NCBI RefSeq assembly: GCF_016283395.1
Contig: NZ_JAEEMU010000033.1
Location: 214,499 to 278,498, forward strand
DNA: 64,000 nt
Direction: 5' to 3'
Source of the DNA: Ruminococcus sp.
GTDB lineage: Bacteria > Bacillota_A > Clostridia > Oscillospirales > Ruminococcaceae
The translations under genes and the position numbers were made by a program. Of this stretch, positions 25,910-35,200 are shown one piece after another; the stretch's first letter is position 1, and each line of letters starts with the position of its first letter. A model generated the notes under the pieces. It was not told the origin of the DNA. It ran no database searches and saw only the letters and a program-made list of their open reading frames with translations.

Positions 25910-26428
25910 TCAATATATTGTTCCGTTTTTATGGTATCTTATCTGAGCTTCACTAAGCTTCATTCCATTGCAATGACTGACGTGATCTTCATCAAGTCCG
26001 TCATCTTCCCAATCACAAACAGGACATATAAAATATTGACCTCTCTCCGACAGGGTATTATTATGACAGCACGGACAAACGTATAATTTACGATCATCAG
26101 CTTTATCAGGATCAGTGATACCTACAGTTATTCCCGTATAAGCACGGTACATCTCAATAAGCTCTTTGTTATTTGCTTCCGATAATTCAGAAGCAATAAT
26201 GTCCTTTATCAACGGAGCATAAAACTCACTCATTATATCATGCTGCGGAAAATATTCATTCAATAATTCTTCTTTTAGTTCATAAGGATAGTCTTTCCAA
26301 GCTGCCTCATCTGCTGTCAAGCCCCAGTTGTTATTGATAATAAGATCACGTTCATCATGATCTGCTTCCTTATATTTTATTTCAAGAAGTTCATTGATAA
26401 GTGTTTTTCTGTCTTTATTGTTTTCCAT
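25910..26428 (-). CDS. CPCC-type cysteine-rich protein, candidate immunity gene
   Basis: Protein of 172 residues. The N-terminal helical part is unrecognised (HDERDLIINNNWGLTADEAAW). The C-terminal part is a Cys-rich CPCC domain: YVCPCCHNNTLSERGQYFICPVCDWEDDG in sequence, with four zinc-type cysteines, then HCNGMKLSEAQIRYHKNGTIY. This family is frequent among immunity genes next to polymorphic toxins; here it is the last gene in the Rhs-associated cluster. Toxin partner not identified. AGAGG precedes the ATG. Confidence 0.8.
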   Translation of the reverse strand: MENNKDRKTLINELLEIKYKEADHDERDLIINNNWGLTADEAAWKDYPYELKEELLNEYFPQHDIMSEFYAPLIKDIIASELSEANNKELIEMYRAYTGITVGITDPDKADDRKLYVCPCCHNNTLSERGQYFICPVCDWEDDGLDEDHVSHCNGMKLSEAQIRYHKNGTIY

Positions 26429-26474
26429 TGTTTAAACCTCTGGCAAATTCATTTGCAGTTGAAAATGGAGCATT

Positions 26475-26909
26475 TCAATTCAGAATACTTTCTATAAGCT
26501 CTTTGCTGCATACTATTTCCATTCCTGTTATTTTATTACCAGATATGTCAAATGCAATATACAGCTCTTCACTTGGACTATAAATATACCTTGTGCAGCC
26601 TGTAATATGATCTTCCGTAAAGTCTTCTCTTCCGAATGCTTTATAAATATCACTGATATCAGAATTGAACGAAACAGGAAATCCCATCTCTTTCAAAATC
26701 GAATTACAAAGCTCCGCCTCTTCTTCATCTTCTATATCAAACAATCTTATTGCATCAAAACAGGTACTGTTTTTATCCATTCTGAATAAAACTATCTTCC
26801 AGCCAATTATTTCGGCAACGCCCTTTTTCTCTGCATATTCAAATTCCGACTCATGATATATCATTTTTTCATCAAAGAGATCTGAAAGCTTTATATCCTT
26901 TTTTATCAT
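26475..26909 (-). CDS. Hypothetical protein, candidate immunity gene
   Basis: Protein of 144 residues, not recognised. It is acidic, with alternating beta and helical stretches (GVAEIIGWKIVLFRMD, FDIEDEEEAELCNSILKEMG, YIYSPSEELYIAFDISGNKITGMEIVCS). No signal peptide or membrane segment. GAAGGG precedes the ATG. Its size, acidic nature and place downstream of an Rhs toxin resemble immunity proteins, but no family can be named. Confidence 0.7.
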   Translation of the reverse strand: MIKKDIKLSDLFDEKMIYHESEFEYAEKKGVAEIIGWKIVLFRMDKNSTCFDAIRLFDIEDEEEAELCNSILKEMGFPVSFNSDISDIYKAFGREDFTEDHITGCTRYIYSPSEELYIAFDISGNKITGMEIVCSKELIESILN

Positions 26910-26999
26910 GGTTTTACCCTTCCGCGACCTGTATGTTAATTATGCAGTAAAATTTCCAACTATATTATTTTACCACATATCCACATAAAAAGCAAGAAA

Positions 27000-27024
27000 A
27001 TGGTCGGGCATTCGCCCGACCTTA
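27000..27024 (-). terminator. Terminator GGTCGGGCA-type (copy 2)
   Basis: GGTCGGGC, loop ATTC, GCCCGACC, after the pseudogene stop, in the context GCAAGAAAATGGTCGGGC shared with copies 3 and 4. Confidence 0.8.
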
Positions 27025-27037
27025 TATAATTTCAGTT

Positions 27038-27853
27038 TCATATGGAAGCTTCAAGTCCTACCGCAATATAATATGCGCATTTAAGACTTTCCGCAAGGTA
27101 TGTCTTGTCCTTTCCGTACTTTTTCCTATACAGTATAGCCACTGCTTTTTCGCTGCACAGCTCTTTCAGAAAATCCGCAAGAGTTGCTTCATTTTCTTTC
27201 AGCTTCAATCCATATACTGTCTCACCGTTCGCAGTTCTTTCTCCCAAAGTTACCTGTTCAAGGGGATCATCAGAATAAAACATACTGAATAAATATTCGT
27301 ATATATCAGAAAAAGCTTTCTGGTCTTTAAAGATAGTCCCCTTTTTATGAGACTGCACTTCGCTCAGTATATACGGGATAAAAATACTGTTGTACTGTAT
27401 TATCTCTTCTCCGTCAAACATCGCTCTCTGCTCATCGGTAATACCGAATATACTGTCAAGTCTGACATAAAAGATCTCAAGTTCATACATTAAAGCAAAA
27501 GCAACATCAATAAACGCACATATCTCAGCTTCTGTATATCCGCCGAGTGCAGCGCAGAGCTTTTTTCTGATAGAGCTGAAACTTTCAAAGCGATAAGAAA
27601 TATCAGATAAAATATCCTCAACAGACATTACCGACGTTCCCGGCATATATCTTGTATTATTATCTTCGGTATATCTTTTTATACTGATATGCCTGAATCC
27701 AAGCTCCAAAAAAGTTCAATCAGCGTCTTTAAGATCAATGATACTTTCACTTTTGTATTCTGAAACAACACGCATTTCATCTGAAATAACCCTGCAATTG
27801 CAAGCTCTGTCATTAAAACGCATTATTGCTTTTAACAGTTCTTTATTTTCCAT
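27038..27853 (-). pseudogene. Broken duplicate of the 275-residue protein at 31436-32263
   Basis: From the ATG at 27853 the frame reads MENKELLKAIMRFNDRACN and continues in step with the intact copy at 32251-31436, but codon 46 is TGA (27716-27718) where the intact copy has CGA (Arg). This is a single C-to-T change. After the stop the frame runs open to 27038 with only scattered substitutions. An internal restart at a TTG (27709) is possible but has no ribosome site. The 3' flank including the terminator is also duplicated. Likely an inactive immunity gene copy. Confidence 0.88.
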
Positions 27854-27873
27854 ATTTTTCGCCTTAACCTAAG

Positions 27874-28209
27874 TTAAACTAACTCTGTTGATTCCAAAAA
27901 AGCGTCTTGCAGGCTGTCTTCGACCTCGACATCATCTATTCTCAGTTTTATTTCATGTTCAAAATCACCGAGCGAAACATTTCCGTCTATTATTCCAAGA
28001 ATATTTGAGATCGTATCGATCATTACCTGCTTAAAGATCTCAATAATTGTAAGCTTTTTATCCTTATCAACCAAGTTGTACAAAGTTATAACTTCCTGCC
28101 AGTATTTATCAGTAACTTCTGTTAACGGAGTATCTAAAATTTCTTTGTACATTGTTAGGTTTTCCTTGACTATACCGTCAAGCAAACAATCAACAAATTT
28201 TTCTTCCAT
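27874..28209 (-). CDS. Hypothetical small acidic protein, candidate immunity gene
   Basis: Protein of 111 residues, not recognised, mainly helical and acidic (EEKFVDCLLDGIVKENLTMYKEIL; VSLGDFEHEIKLRIDDVEVED). GAGGA precedes the ATG. It ends 21 bases before the pseudogene start and sits among other small genes downstream of the Rhs toxin. No signal peptide. An immunity role is inferred only from location and size. Confidence 0.7.
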   Translation of the reverse strand: MEEKFVDCLLDGIVKENLTMYKEILDTPLTEVTDKYWQEVITLYNLVDKDKKLTIIEIFKQVMIDTISNILGIIDGNVSLGDFEHEIKLRIDDVEVEDSLQDAFLESTELV

Positions 28210-28269
28210 TTACTTTTCCTCATTTCAGGATACTATTTTTAGATATATGCTAAAAACACGCCTAAAAAC

Positions 28270-28674
28270 TCAGTCTTGCATATTAAATAGTTTGCGACCA
28301 CAAAACGGACATATCCTCATATCTGAATTATCTGTGTAAACCTTACAGTATGCGCACCATTTTCCCTGCTCGTTAGTATTAATATCATGCTGCTCAGGTT
28401 CTAATTTCTTAAAGATATAATCAGAACAGTATTCATACCAATAATAATATTCTGGAGACAATTCATAAGAAACCGTGATATGTTCCCATTTCAAACCATT
28501 ATGATAAACGGCTTTTTCTTCACTTTCCTTGATTATTTCATCAATATCTTTTTCAGGCCAATCCGTATCATCAAAGAATTCTTTTTCAAATACTGCCCAA
28601 TCTTCCCATGAATTAACGGTACTCATTCTTTTTTCTAAATATGTAATATCTAAATTATAATTATCCATAATCAT
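28270..28674 (-). CDS. Hypothetical protein with C-terminal zinc ribbon
   Basis: Protein of 134 residues. The N-terminal part is acidic and rich in Trp and Tyr (SWEDWAVFEKEFFDDTDWPEKD; YELSPEYYYWYEYCSDY). The C-terminal part has two CxxC pairs, WCAYCKVYT and MRICPFCGRKL, typical of a zinc ribbon. No family recognised. It lies within the cluster of candidate immunity genes downstream of the Rhs toxin; a CPCC gene with a similar zinc-binding tail lies at 25910. Confidence 0.72.
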   Translation of the reverse strand: MIMDNYNLDITYLEKRMSTVNSWEDWAVFEKEFFDDTDWPEKDIDEIIKESEEKAVYHNGLKWEHITVSYELSPEYYYWYEYCSDYIFKKLEPEQHDINTNEQGKWCAYCKVYTDNSDMRICPFCGRKLFNMQD

Positions 28675-28797
28675 TTTAATCTCGGAAGCCTGGAAGTTCC
28701 CTTATCAGGAAGTCCGTTTGTTTTTAATCGTTTATCAAAACACTTTTTTATGTGCTCAATTACTATTTTAACACTTAATAGCGGAAAAAGCAAGAAA

Positions 28798-28822
28798 ATG
28801 GTCGGGCATTTGCCCGACCACA
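28798..28822 (-). terminator. Terminator GGTCGGGCA-type (copy 3)
   Basis: GGTCGGGCA, loop TT, TGCCCGACC at 28800-28819, downstream of the gene ending at 28826. Confidence 0.8.
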
Positions 28823-28825
28823 ATT

Positions 28826-29464
28826 TCAGATAATCATTTTTCTGTGAGGTAGATTTGTAAGCTTTAATTTTTCTTCCTGTTCCTTGACGATAACTCTCAT
28901 TTTTTCACACTCGTCAATACTCTGTGGCAGAGTCTCTGTAAATTCTTTTCTTACAGCTTCAGTCCCAAACATTTCAGAACAATCATTAAGTTTATTCTCA
29001 ATAAATCGTTTTACATCATTGAATACTTCTTCTACCCCAGACCATACAGCAAGATAAGCCATTATTTGCAGCAAATTTGACTTAAAGCAAGTTATGTCAA
29101 AATGTTTTTTTAAACTTTCTATAAGAGCTATCAGACTGACATCACCATCAATCGGAATATACGAAGATTCTTTAAACTTTTTTGATACTTCGAGATACTC
29201 ATTTCTTGTATCATCAGCATAAATGTACAAAGCATCGATCGGTACATTTAATGATACCGCCTCTGAATCCTTGCATAGATTATGTATATGAAAGACAGGC
29301 TCATAAACCGTCTTATCTGATTTTACAAGCAAAGCTATTCCAACAGCCAATGGTCCACATATATTCATTAGCCACATTGGTTTGTATACACCCATACTCG
29401 GGAACTGTTCATTCCATTTTTGAGTGATCTGTTTTTTTAATGATAATGTCAGTGATTTTCTCAT
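28826..29464 (-). CDS. Hypothetical protein, candidate immunity gene
   Basis: Protein of 212 residues. The start is set at MRKSLTLSLKKQIT because AAAGGAG lies 10 bases upstream; the frame extends further up into a HINT-domain remnant (next entry), which is not part of this gene. The sequence has a hydrophobic patch (WLMNICGPLAVGIALLVKS) and otherwise alternates strands and helices (YEPVFHIHNLCKDSEAVSLNVPIDALYIY; LIALIESLKKHFDIT). Not recognised. Its position directly after a truncated Rhs HINT fragment suggests that it was once the immunity gene of a displaced toxin tip. Confidence 0.72.
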   Translation of the reverse strand: MRKSLTLSLKKQITQKWNEQFPSMGVYKPMWLMNICGPLAVGIALLVKSDKTVYEPVFHIHNLCKDSEAVSLNVPIDALYIYADDTRNEYLEVSKKFKESSYIPIDGDVSLIALIESLKKHFDITCFKSNLLQIMAYLAVWSGVEEVFNDVKRFIENKLNDCSEMFGTEAVRKEFTETLPQSIDECEKMRVIVKEQEEKLKLTNLPHRKMII

Positions 29465-29596
29465 TATGGATTTATCTCCTTTACTGTCAATAAAAACAGT
29501 ATTGCCGTTTGCATCGCGGAGCATATCTCCTGCTTCAAGGAACTTAGCCTTTGTCCAGCCCTGTCCCCCTACCCGAAATGGGTGCTCCTTTGCAGT
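29465..29596 (-). pseudogene. Remnant of an Rhs HINT domain
   Basis: Reverse strand reads TAKEHPFRVGGQGWTKAKF, then LEAGDMLRDANGNTVFIDS, nearly identical to residues of the intact Rhs HINT (TTKEHPFWVEGQGWTK...). A TAA stop lies immediately before the first matching codon, and similarity ends after the IDS codons, where the ribosome site of the next gene begins. It has two substitutions of conserved residues (W to R, E to G). It is a scar of an earlier Rhs C-terminal module. Confidence 0.85.
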
Positions 29597-29643
29597 TTAT
29601 GTGCTCAACTATCATTTTACCACATATAGCCACAAGTTGCAAG

Positions 29644-29677
29644 AAAAAGCAGCAAAGCACTCGGCTTTGCTGCTCAA
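29644..29677 (-). terminator. Terminator of the Imm26-like gene
   Basis: On the reverse strand AGCAGCAAAGC, loop CGAGT, GCTTTGCTGCT, then TTTTTC: an 11-bp stem right after the stop at 29680. Confidence 0.85.
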
Positions 29678-29679
29678 AA

Positions 29680-30093
29680 TCAAACATTAATAGTTGGAGT
29701 CCATTTATTATCGCCCAACAGTCGGTCTATGATATGCTCCAATTCCCATACAGCACACACTTCCAGCTCTTTACATTCTTCATAATCGGAAGGTATTATC
29801 ATACCCTCCTTATAAATAGAATACTCACCTGAAATCGGATCTTTTATGCTCATCGAAGGTGCCGTTACCTCCTCAATTGAACTGTACGCCCTTTTTTCAA
29901 CAAGCTTCATTTTTCTAACTCCGCTGTCGTATACTCCTACAATAAAAGCATAGTCCTCAGTCTGAGGTATATCTCCTTCGGACACACCGATATGCTTGTA
30001 AAAAGCTACAGCAGTTTCCTGAAATATCCTACCGAAGCCGTATCTTCCGTCAGGCATTTTGAAGCAACCTATATTACCGACTATTCTTCTCAA
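29680..30093 (-). CDS. Imm26-like immunity protein
   Basis: Protein of 137 residues resembling the Imm26 immunity family, with an opening strand containing MPDGRYGFGRIFQE and the following YAFIVGVYDSGV. The start is TTG at 30093, because a stop codon (TAA) lies two codons upstream and no ATG is in reach; AAAGGAG is 11 bases before it. The gene is 36 bases after the previous immunity candidate (30129). Its cognate toxin is not obvious and may have been lost. Confidence in the family name is moderate; in the gene, good. Confidence 0.7.
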   Translation of the reverse strand: MRRIVGNIGCFKMPDGRYGFGRIFQETAVAFYKHIGVSEGDIPQTEDYAFIVGVYDSGVRKMKLVEKRAYSSIEEVTAPSMSIKDPISGEYSIYKEGMIIPSDYEECKELEVCAVWELEHIIDRLLGDNKWTPTINV

Positions 30094-30128
30094 AGCTTAC
30101 CAAACTCCTTTATTGATACAAGTACATA

Positions 30129-30749
30129 TCATGAACCCAAAACTTCTTTAATATAAGCGTATGCATCAAAGCTGTTGTTAAAAAATAATAGATAATTATA
30201 ATTTGCATAATAAGGCGTTTTTATCAACATCGCTGCATTTAAAGAAAGCACTTTATCTATTCCGACCAGATCATTACAATAAAACTCAATGTCCTCAAAG
30301 TCTTTAAATGATAACTCTTTTTCGGATATAATAAAACCACTAAAACTATCTGTATCGGAATATAAAACATCTTGTGAGATTTTCTTATTATCATATATTG
30401 AATATACATGATAACCCATTCTCTTTGTTATATTATAGATAGTTTCTTCAAAGCATATATCCGAATTGTTAAAGCCGATATCAAAGTCACTATCAATAGG
30501 ATCGGGTTCGGTAATATTTGAATACATAAGATAGCATAGATTAAATGCGGCAAACTGCTTTTCAAACTCCTTGAAATGCGGATTAGGCTGCATTTGATTT
30601 CCTTTGCTTTTTATCAAACATTTTCTGTGATAAGCACAGAATATGATCTGAAACATATCAGCAATATTCGGATCATAAATATTTACATTATTGGCAATGC
30701 AATAATCAATCCTATACTTATCGTTTTTAGTTAAACATTGTAAGTTCAT
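30129..30749 (-). CDS. Probable immunity protein of the orphan toxin at 30746
   Basis: Protein of 206 residues, no named family. Its ATG overlaps the TGA of the upstream toxin frame (ATGA at 30746-30749), the coupling typical of toxin-immunity pairs. It is rich in aromatic residues and Asp (FDIGFNNSDICFEETIYNITKRMGYHVYSIYD; FKDFEDIEFYCNDLVGIDK), with no signal peptide. The pairing argues that it neutralises the toxin in the cytoplasm. Composition is AT-richer than the flanking core genes, consistent with horizontal origin. Confidence 0.75.
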   Translation of the reverse strand: MNLQCLTKNDKYRIDYCIANNVNIYDPNIADMFQIIFCAYHRKCLIKSKGNQMQPNPHFKEFEKQFAAFNLCYLMYSNITEPDPIDSDFDIGFNNSDICFEETIYNITKRMGYHVYSIYDNKKISQDVLYSDTDSFSGFIISEKELSFKDFEDIEFYCNDLVGIDKVLSLNAAMLIKTPYYANYNYLLFFNNSFDAYAYIKEVLGS

Positions 30750-31348
30750 GTTTTTTTCCAGTTTTCAATTTCTGACATAAAATCGTCCCACATTCCATTT
30801 CTTTTTATTTTATCCTTCAAGAAAATATGTCCAATTGTTTTTCCGCCATCCATAGAATAATTAATATGCGGAAATCTTGAAAGACCATCGCCCGTCATCC
30901 AATCGCCATGATTCCAATAAGCCTTATTTCCATTTTCCAGATTACGCCAACCCTGCCAAACTTTATTTGAGCTTTTAGCAGAAGGTAAACCCATAATTTT
31001 TTCAGTATTATTACCAACTATATTTTTTCTTGCATAATTTTTAGCACTTCCTAAATCATCAGCAAGGTAATTGACTTTATGATAACCTTTTTTAGTGTAT
31101 TTTTCGGCTATTTCCTCAACACATACATTATGCACCAGAATACTTGAATCAGTTACATAATATGTATGGAAGTCAGCAACTTCGAGATTATATACAAGAG
31201 TATACTGATCTGACGGAAGCGGAACTATCTCTACGCTGTCAATAGCAACAGTATTGCCGTTTGCATCGCGGAGCGCATCTCCTGCTTCAAGGAACTTAGC
31301 CTTTGTCCAGCCCTGTCCCTCTACCCAGAATGGGTGCTCCTTTGTAGT
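30746..31348 (-). CDS. Orphan Rhs C-terminal cassette: partial HINT plus toxin tip
   Basis: The frame begins just after an in-frame TAA with TTKEHPFWVEGQGWTKAKF, the same codon at which the intact Rhs HINT matches, runs through the HINT end FHTYYVTDSSILVHN, and goes on into a tip of about 130 residues: VCVEEIAEKYTKKGYHKV, NKVWQGWRNLENGNKAYWNHGD and PHINYSMDGGKTIGHIFLKD in order. The tip differs completely from that of the main Rhs protein. There is no good ATG; a GTG at 31135 within LVHN could start the tip alone. It is probably a silent cassette that could be expressed after recombination into the main gene. Tip activity unknown; the His-rich end suggests a nuclease, which is only a guess. 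Confidence 0.8.
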   Translation of the reverse strand, partial: TTKEHPFWVEGQGWTKAKFLEAGDALRDANGNTVAIDSVEIVPLPSDQYTLVYNLEVADFHTYYVTDSSILVHNVCVEEIAEKYTKKGYHKVNYLADDLGSAKNYARKNIVGNNTEKIMGLPSAKSSNKVWQGWRNLENGNKAYWNHGDWMTGDGLSRFPHINYSMDGGKTIGHIFLKDKIKRNGMWDDFMSEIENWKKT

Positions 31349-31398
31349 TTATTTGCTCAATACTATTTTAACACTTATCAGAGCAAAAAGCAAGAAAA

Positions 31399-31424
31399 TG
31401 GTCGGGCATTTGCCCGACCTTATA
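31399..31424 (-). terminator. Terminator GGTCGGGCA-type (copy 4)
   Basis: GGTCGGGCA, loop TT, TGCCCGACC at 31401-31420, after the gene ending at 31436 and before the orphan HINT cassette. Flank GCAAGAAAAT is identical to copies 2 and 3. Confidence 0.82.
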
Positions 31425-31435
31425 TCATTTCAGTT

Positions 31436-32263
31436 TCATATGGAAGTTTCAAGTCCTGCCGCAATATAATATGCGCATTTAAGACTTTCCGCAAGATATG
31501 TCTTATCCTTTCCGTACTTTTTCTTATACAGTATATCCACTATTTTGTCGCTGCACAGCTCTTTCAGAAAATCCGCAAGAGTTGCTTCCTTTTCCTTCAG
31601 CTTCAATCCGTATACTGTCTCACCATTTACGGTTCTTTCTCCGAACGTTATCTGTTCAAGAGGATCATCAGAATAAAACATACTGAATAAATATTCGTAT
31701 ATATCAGAAAAAGCTTTCTGGTCTTTAAAGATATCTCCTTTTTTATGGGACTGCACTTCACTCAGTACATACGGAACAAAAATACTGTTGTACTGTATTA
31801 TCTCTTCACCGTCAAACATCGCTCTCTGCTCATCGGTAATACCGAATATACTGTCAAGTCTGACATAAAAGATCTCAAGTTCATACATCAAAGCAAAAGC
31901 AACATCAATAAACGCACATAGCTCAGCTTCTGTATATCCGCCGAGTGCAGAGCAGAGCTTTTTTCTGACAGAGCTGAAACTTTCAAAGCGATAAGAAATA
32001 TCAGATAAAATATCCTCAACAGACATTACCGACGTTCCCGGCATATATCTTGTATTATTATCTTCGGTATATCTTTTTATATTGATATGCCTGAATCCAA
32101 GCTCCAAAAAAGTTCGATCAGCGTCTTTAAGATCAATGATACTTTCACTTTTGTATTCTGAAACAACACGCATTTCATCTGAAATAACCCTGCAATTGCA
32201 AGCCCTGTCATTAAAACGCATTATTGCTTTTAACAGTTCTTTAGTTTCCATATTTTTCACCAT
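31436..32263 (-). CDS. Candidate immunity protein of the main Rhs toxin
   Basis: Protein of 275 residues (or 271 from the internal METKELLKAIMRF start at 32251). No named family. It is mainly helical with conserved stretches FRHINIKRYTEDNNTRYMPG, YRFESFSSVRKKLCSALGG and AFIDVAFALMYELEIFYVRLDSIFG. It is the first gene after the main Rhs stop (14 bases), the usual place for the cognate immunity gene. A second copy at 27038-27853 is broken by a nonsense codon. No signal peptide, so it would act in the cytoplasm on the toxin tip. Confidence 0.78.
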   Translation of the reverse strand: MVKNMETKELLKAIMRFNDRACNCRVISDEMRVVSEYKSESIIDLKDADRTFLELGFRHINIKRYTEDNNTRYMPGTSVMSVEDILSDISYRFESFSSVRKKLCSALGGYTEAELCAFIDVAFALMYELEIFYVRLDSIFGITDEQRAMFDGEEIIQYNSIFVPYVLSEVQSHKKGDIFKDQKAFSDIYEYLFSMFYSDDPLEQITFGERTVNGETVYGLKLKEKEATLADFLKELCSDKIVDILYKKKYGKDKTYLAESLKCAYYIAAGLETSI

Positions 32264-32277
32264 TTTTATATACTGTT

Positions 32278-35200
32278 TTAGCGTCTCTTTTTGACATAAC
32301 CAACGCTGGTAACTTTCTCATTGAATTTTGAAAGCAAATCATAGCCAACGCCCATAGCACCATTTTCGGTGGTTTTGAATATGACCTTGTTCATAACACT
32401 CTTTTCATCCCCGATAAATTCGTGAAGAATTCCGTTATCTTTCAGCCACTGAGTAGTTCCTTTTTTAACTTTGATAGTAACCATGCATTCTCGACCTGAT
32501 TTACCCCAACTCTTAGCGATCTTACTGCCGTATTCGCTTCCGCTTTCTGCGATCCACTTAGCACCCTTGCTGCCATTCTTACCGGGAACAAGTCCTTTGG
32601 CATTTTTCATCGCCTTTGCCTCAGCTTCACTACAGTATCTTACAAGCTCTTCGCACGCATTATGTACAAGGATAGAAGAATCTGCAACATAATATGTATG
32701 GAAGTCAGCAACTTCGAGGTTGTATACAAGAGTATACTGGTTTTCATGAAGCGGAACTATCTCTACGCTGTCAATAGCAACAGTATTGCCGTTTGCATCG
32801 CGGAGCTCATCTCCTGCTTCAAGGAACTTAGCCTTTGTCCAGCCCTGTCCCTCTACCCAGAATGGGTGCTCCTTTGTAGTCTCGATAGTTTCACCGTTTA
32901 CGTTAACGTATACAAGAGTATCCTTGACATAAGTATATGTTTTCAGTACTTCCTTGTATGCTGTTGCGCCTGTTTCAGGATCAGAAGCAAGTACCTTATC
33001 GCCGACCTTTATGGTCTCGATAGCCTTGCTGCCGTGAATAGTTGCGACCAGAGTTCCGGCAACGAAACAACCCTTACCTGTTACGGCACACTTAGCCTTG
33101 TTGAATACAGCAGGTGCCTTTGCCATTGCAGCCTTGCCGATTGCACCTTCGACTATTCCGACAGAAGCTCCGCCCAATGCATATGCAGCCTTGTTCGCGA
33201 CGCTCTGCCAGTCTCCGTTTCGTATATCCTTATAGAGAGCACAAGCAGAATTGTACTTCTCAACTACCGCGCTCTTTACAGTGCCTACAGGGTCATTTAC
33301 AAACGACTTTACGCCGCTTACGACTGATTTAGCCGTCTGAACAGGGTGCCTTACAGCACTGATCTGCGAACCGAGAGTATCGACTACGCCCTGACTGTAG
33401 CTTGCAAATACCTGTCCCGCAGGGCCGCTGTTCTGGAGAGATTTTATACCTGTTTTCCAGTCGTCAGCTCTGTCCTTGCCCCACTGCTTTATAGCCTTGC
33501 CTGCACTTGAAGCAGCCTTAGTCACCTTAGAAGTGACCTTTTTAGCTGTACTTGTGACCTTCTTAGCAGCCGACTTAAAGAAGCTCTTGATAGAGTGTCC
33601 GCTTGGATCACAGTTGAGTATCGGGTTGTTATGGCAGTATGTGTAAAGGTTAAGGCTGAGCGGATCGCCTGCTGAACCGCTTACACTGTCGCGTGTGATA
33701 AATCTTCCGTTATCAGGTGAATAATATCTCGCTCTGAGATATATAGTATCAGATTCTGTATCAAAGTACTCTCCGCAGTATCTGAATACGTTTACATCGC
33801 TCTCGTCAATGTTCTTCTCAACACCGAAAGCATCGTATCTGTAAGTCTTGACATTGTTTGCAGAAGCATCTGTAATGCTTACTACATCGCCGTGAGCATT
33901 CTTACGGTAATAGTTGTAATCCGACTTTACGCCGTTTGCATAGTTGTATTTTGCTGTGATGCCTGCTCCGAAGAAATAGCATTTTGCAGAATACGGGCCT
34001 GATTCATTGACATCAGCGATTATCTGCTGATTGCCGTCCCATACATGACCTACAGTATGACCGTTTACAGTCTTTGTAGCTCTGAGACCGTTTGCGTCGT
34101 AAGTATAGCTTGCAACATCTTCACCGTCAGTATATCCGATAAGCTGATCGAATACGTCGTATGTGAAGTTCTCGGTCTTTTCGTTTGATATCTTTGTGAG
34201 CTGATTGCCGTTTGCGTCGTAGGTATATGCAGTTATCGCTGTTTCTTCAGTGTCTGTTTCCTCATTGATACCTGTCTTGGTCTCGCTCTGGAGAAGAGCT
34301 GTGTACTTGCTGTCGGGATCATTGTAATTATAGACAGTAGTGAAGTTCTCTGAACCTGTTGCTGTCATTCTTAAACGGTTGCCGTGATCGTCATAAGCAT
34401 ATGTATACTTATCTGTCAGAGCGCCGTTCTCGACTTTTTCCTCAGTTAACTGACCAAAACCGTTATAAACATAAGATGTCTTTTCTATTATATCATTTTC
34501 TGATACAGTTTTGCAAGAGTCTGAACCGTCAAGATAATATTTATATGTTGATGAAGCTATTTCATCTTCGCCGTTGAAGCTTCTTATGTCAACAACAGCG
34601 TTCACGCAGTTATATGCGTATTTTGTGGTTATGCCGTTTGCAAGTATTTCCTTGCTCTTGTTGCCGTTTGCATCGTATTCATAGGATACGATCTCTTTGC
34701 CTGATTCGGATATGGTTGAGATACGCATCTCATCATCGTATGTGTAATTAACATCTGAATAGATGATAAGATTTCTCTGACCTGTTATGGCTCTGCTGAT
34801 ATAGTCAGAAATACCAATGTAGAAATATCCCTTGAAGTTGCCGTTGCCGTCAGTCTCGCTGACAACACGTCCCATTTTGTCGTATTCATATGATGTTGTT
34901 GCACTGCCGACCTTTGCCATAACGGTTCTGCCCATTCTGTCAAAGCGATACTCTGTAATAACTGTATCATCTTCGTCTGAACCGTTTGTAGCCTCTGATC
35001 TTATTATCCTATCAAGGTCATCATATGTATTTACAGTGATATTGCCGTTAGGATCAGTTGATCTGATAACATTGCCGTTTACATCGTAAACTACTGTGCC
35101 TGAGTCATAGCCTGTGCTGTCTGTTGTTTTAAGAGGTCTGAGATACTGGTCATACTCATACTCTGTGATAAGGTAATCTGTGTCATTTTCAGATGACATA

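Noticed and set aside
25861..25910. Frameshifted remainder of the McrC nuclease downstream
   Set aside because: Only a terminator and a reverse-strand gene follow; no nuclease-like residues in any frame.
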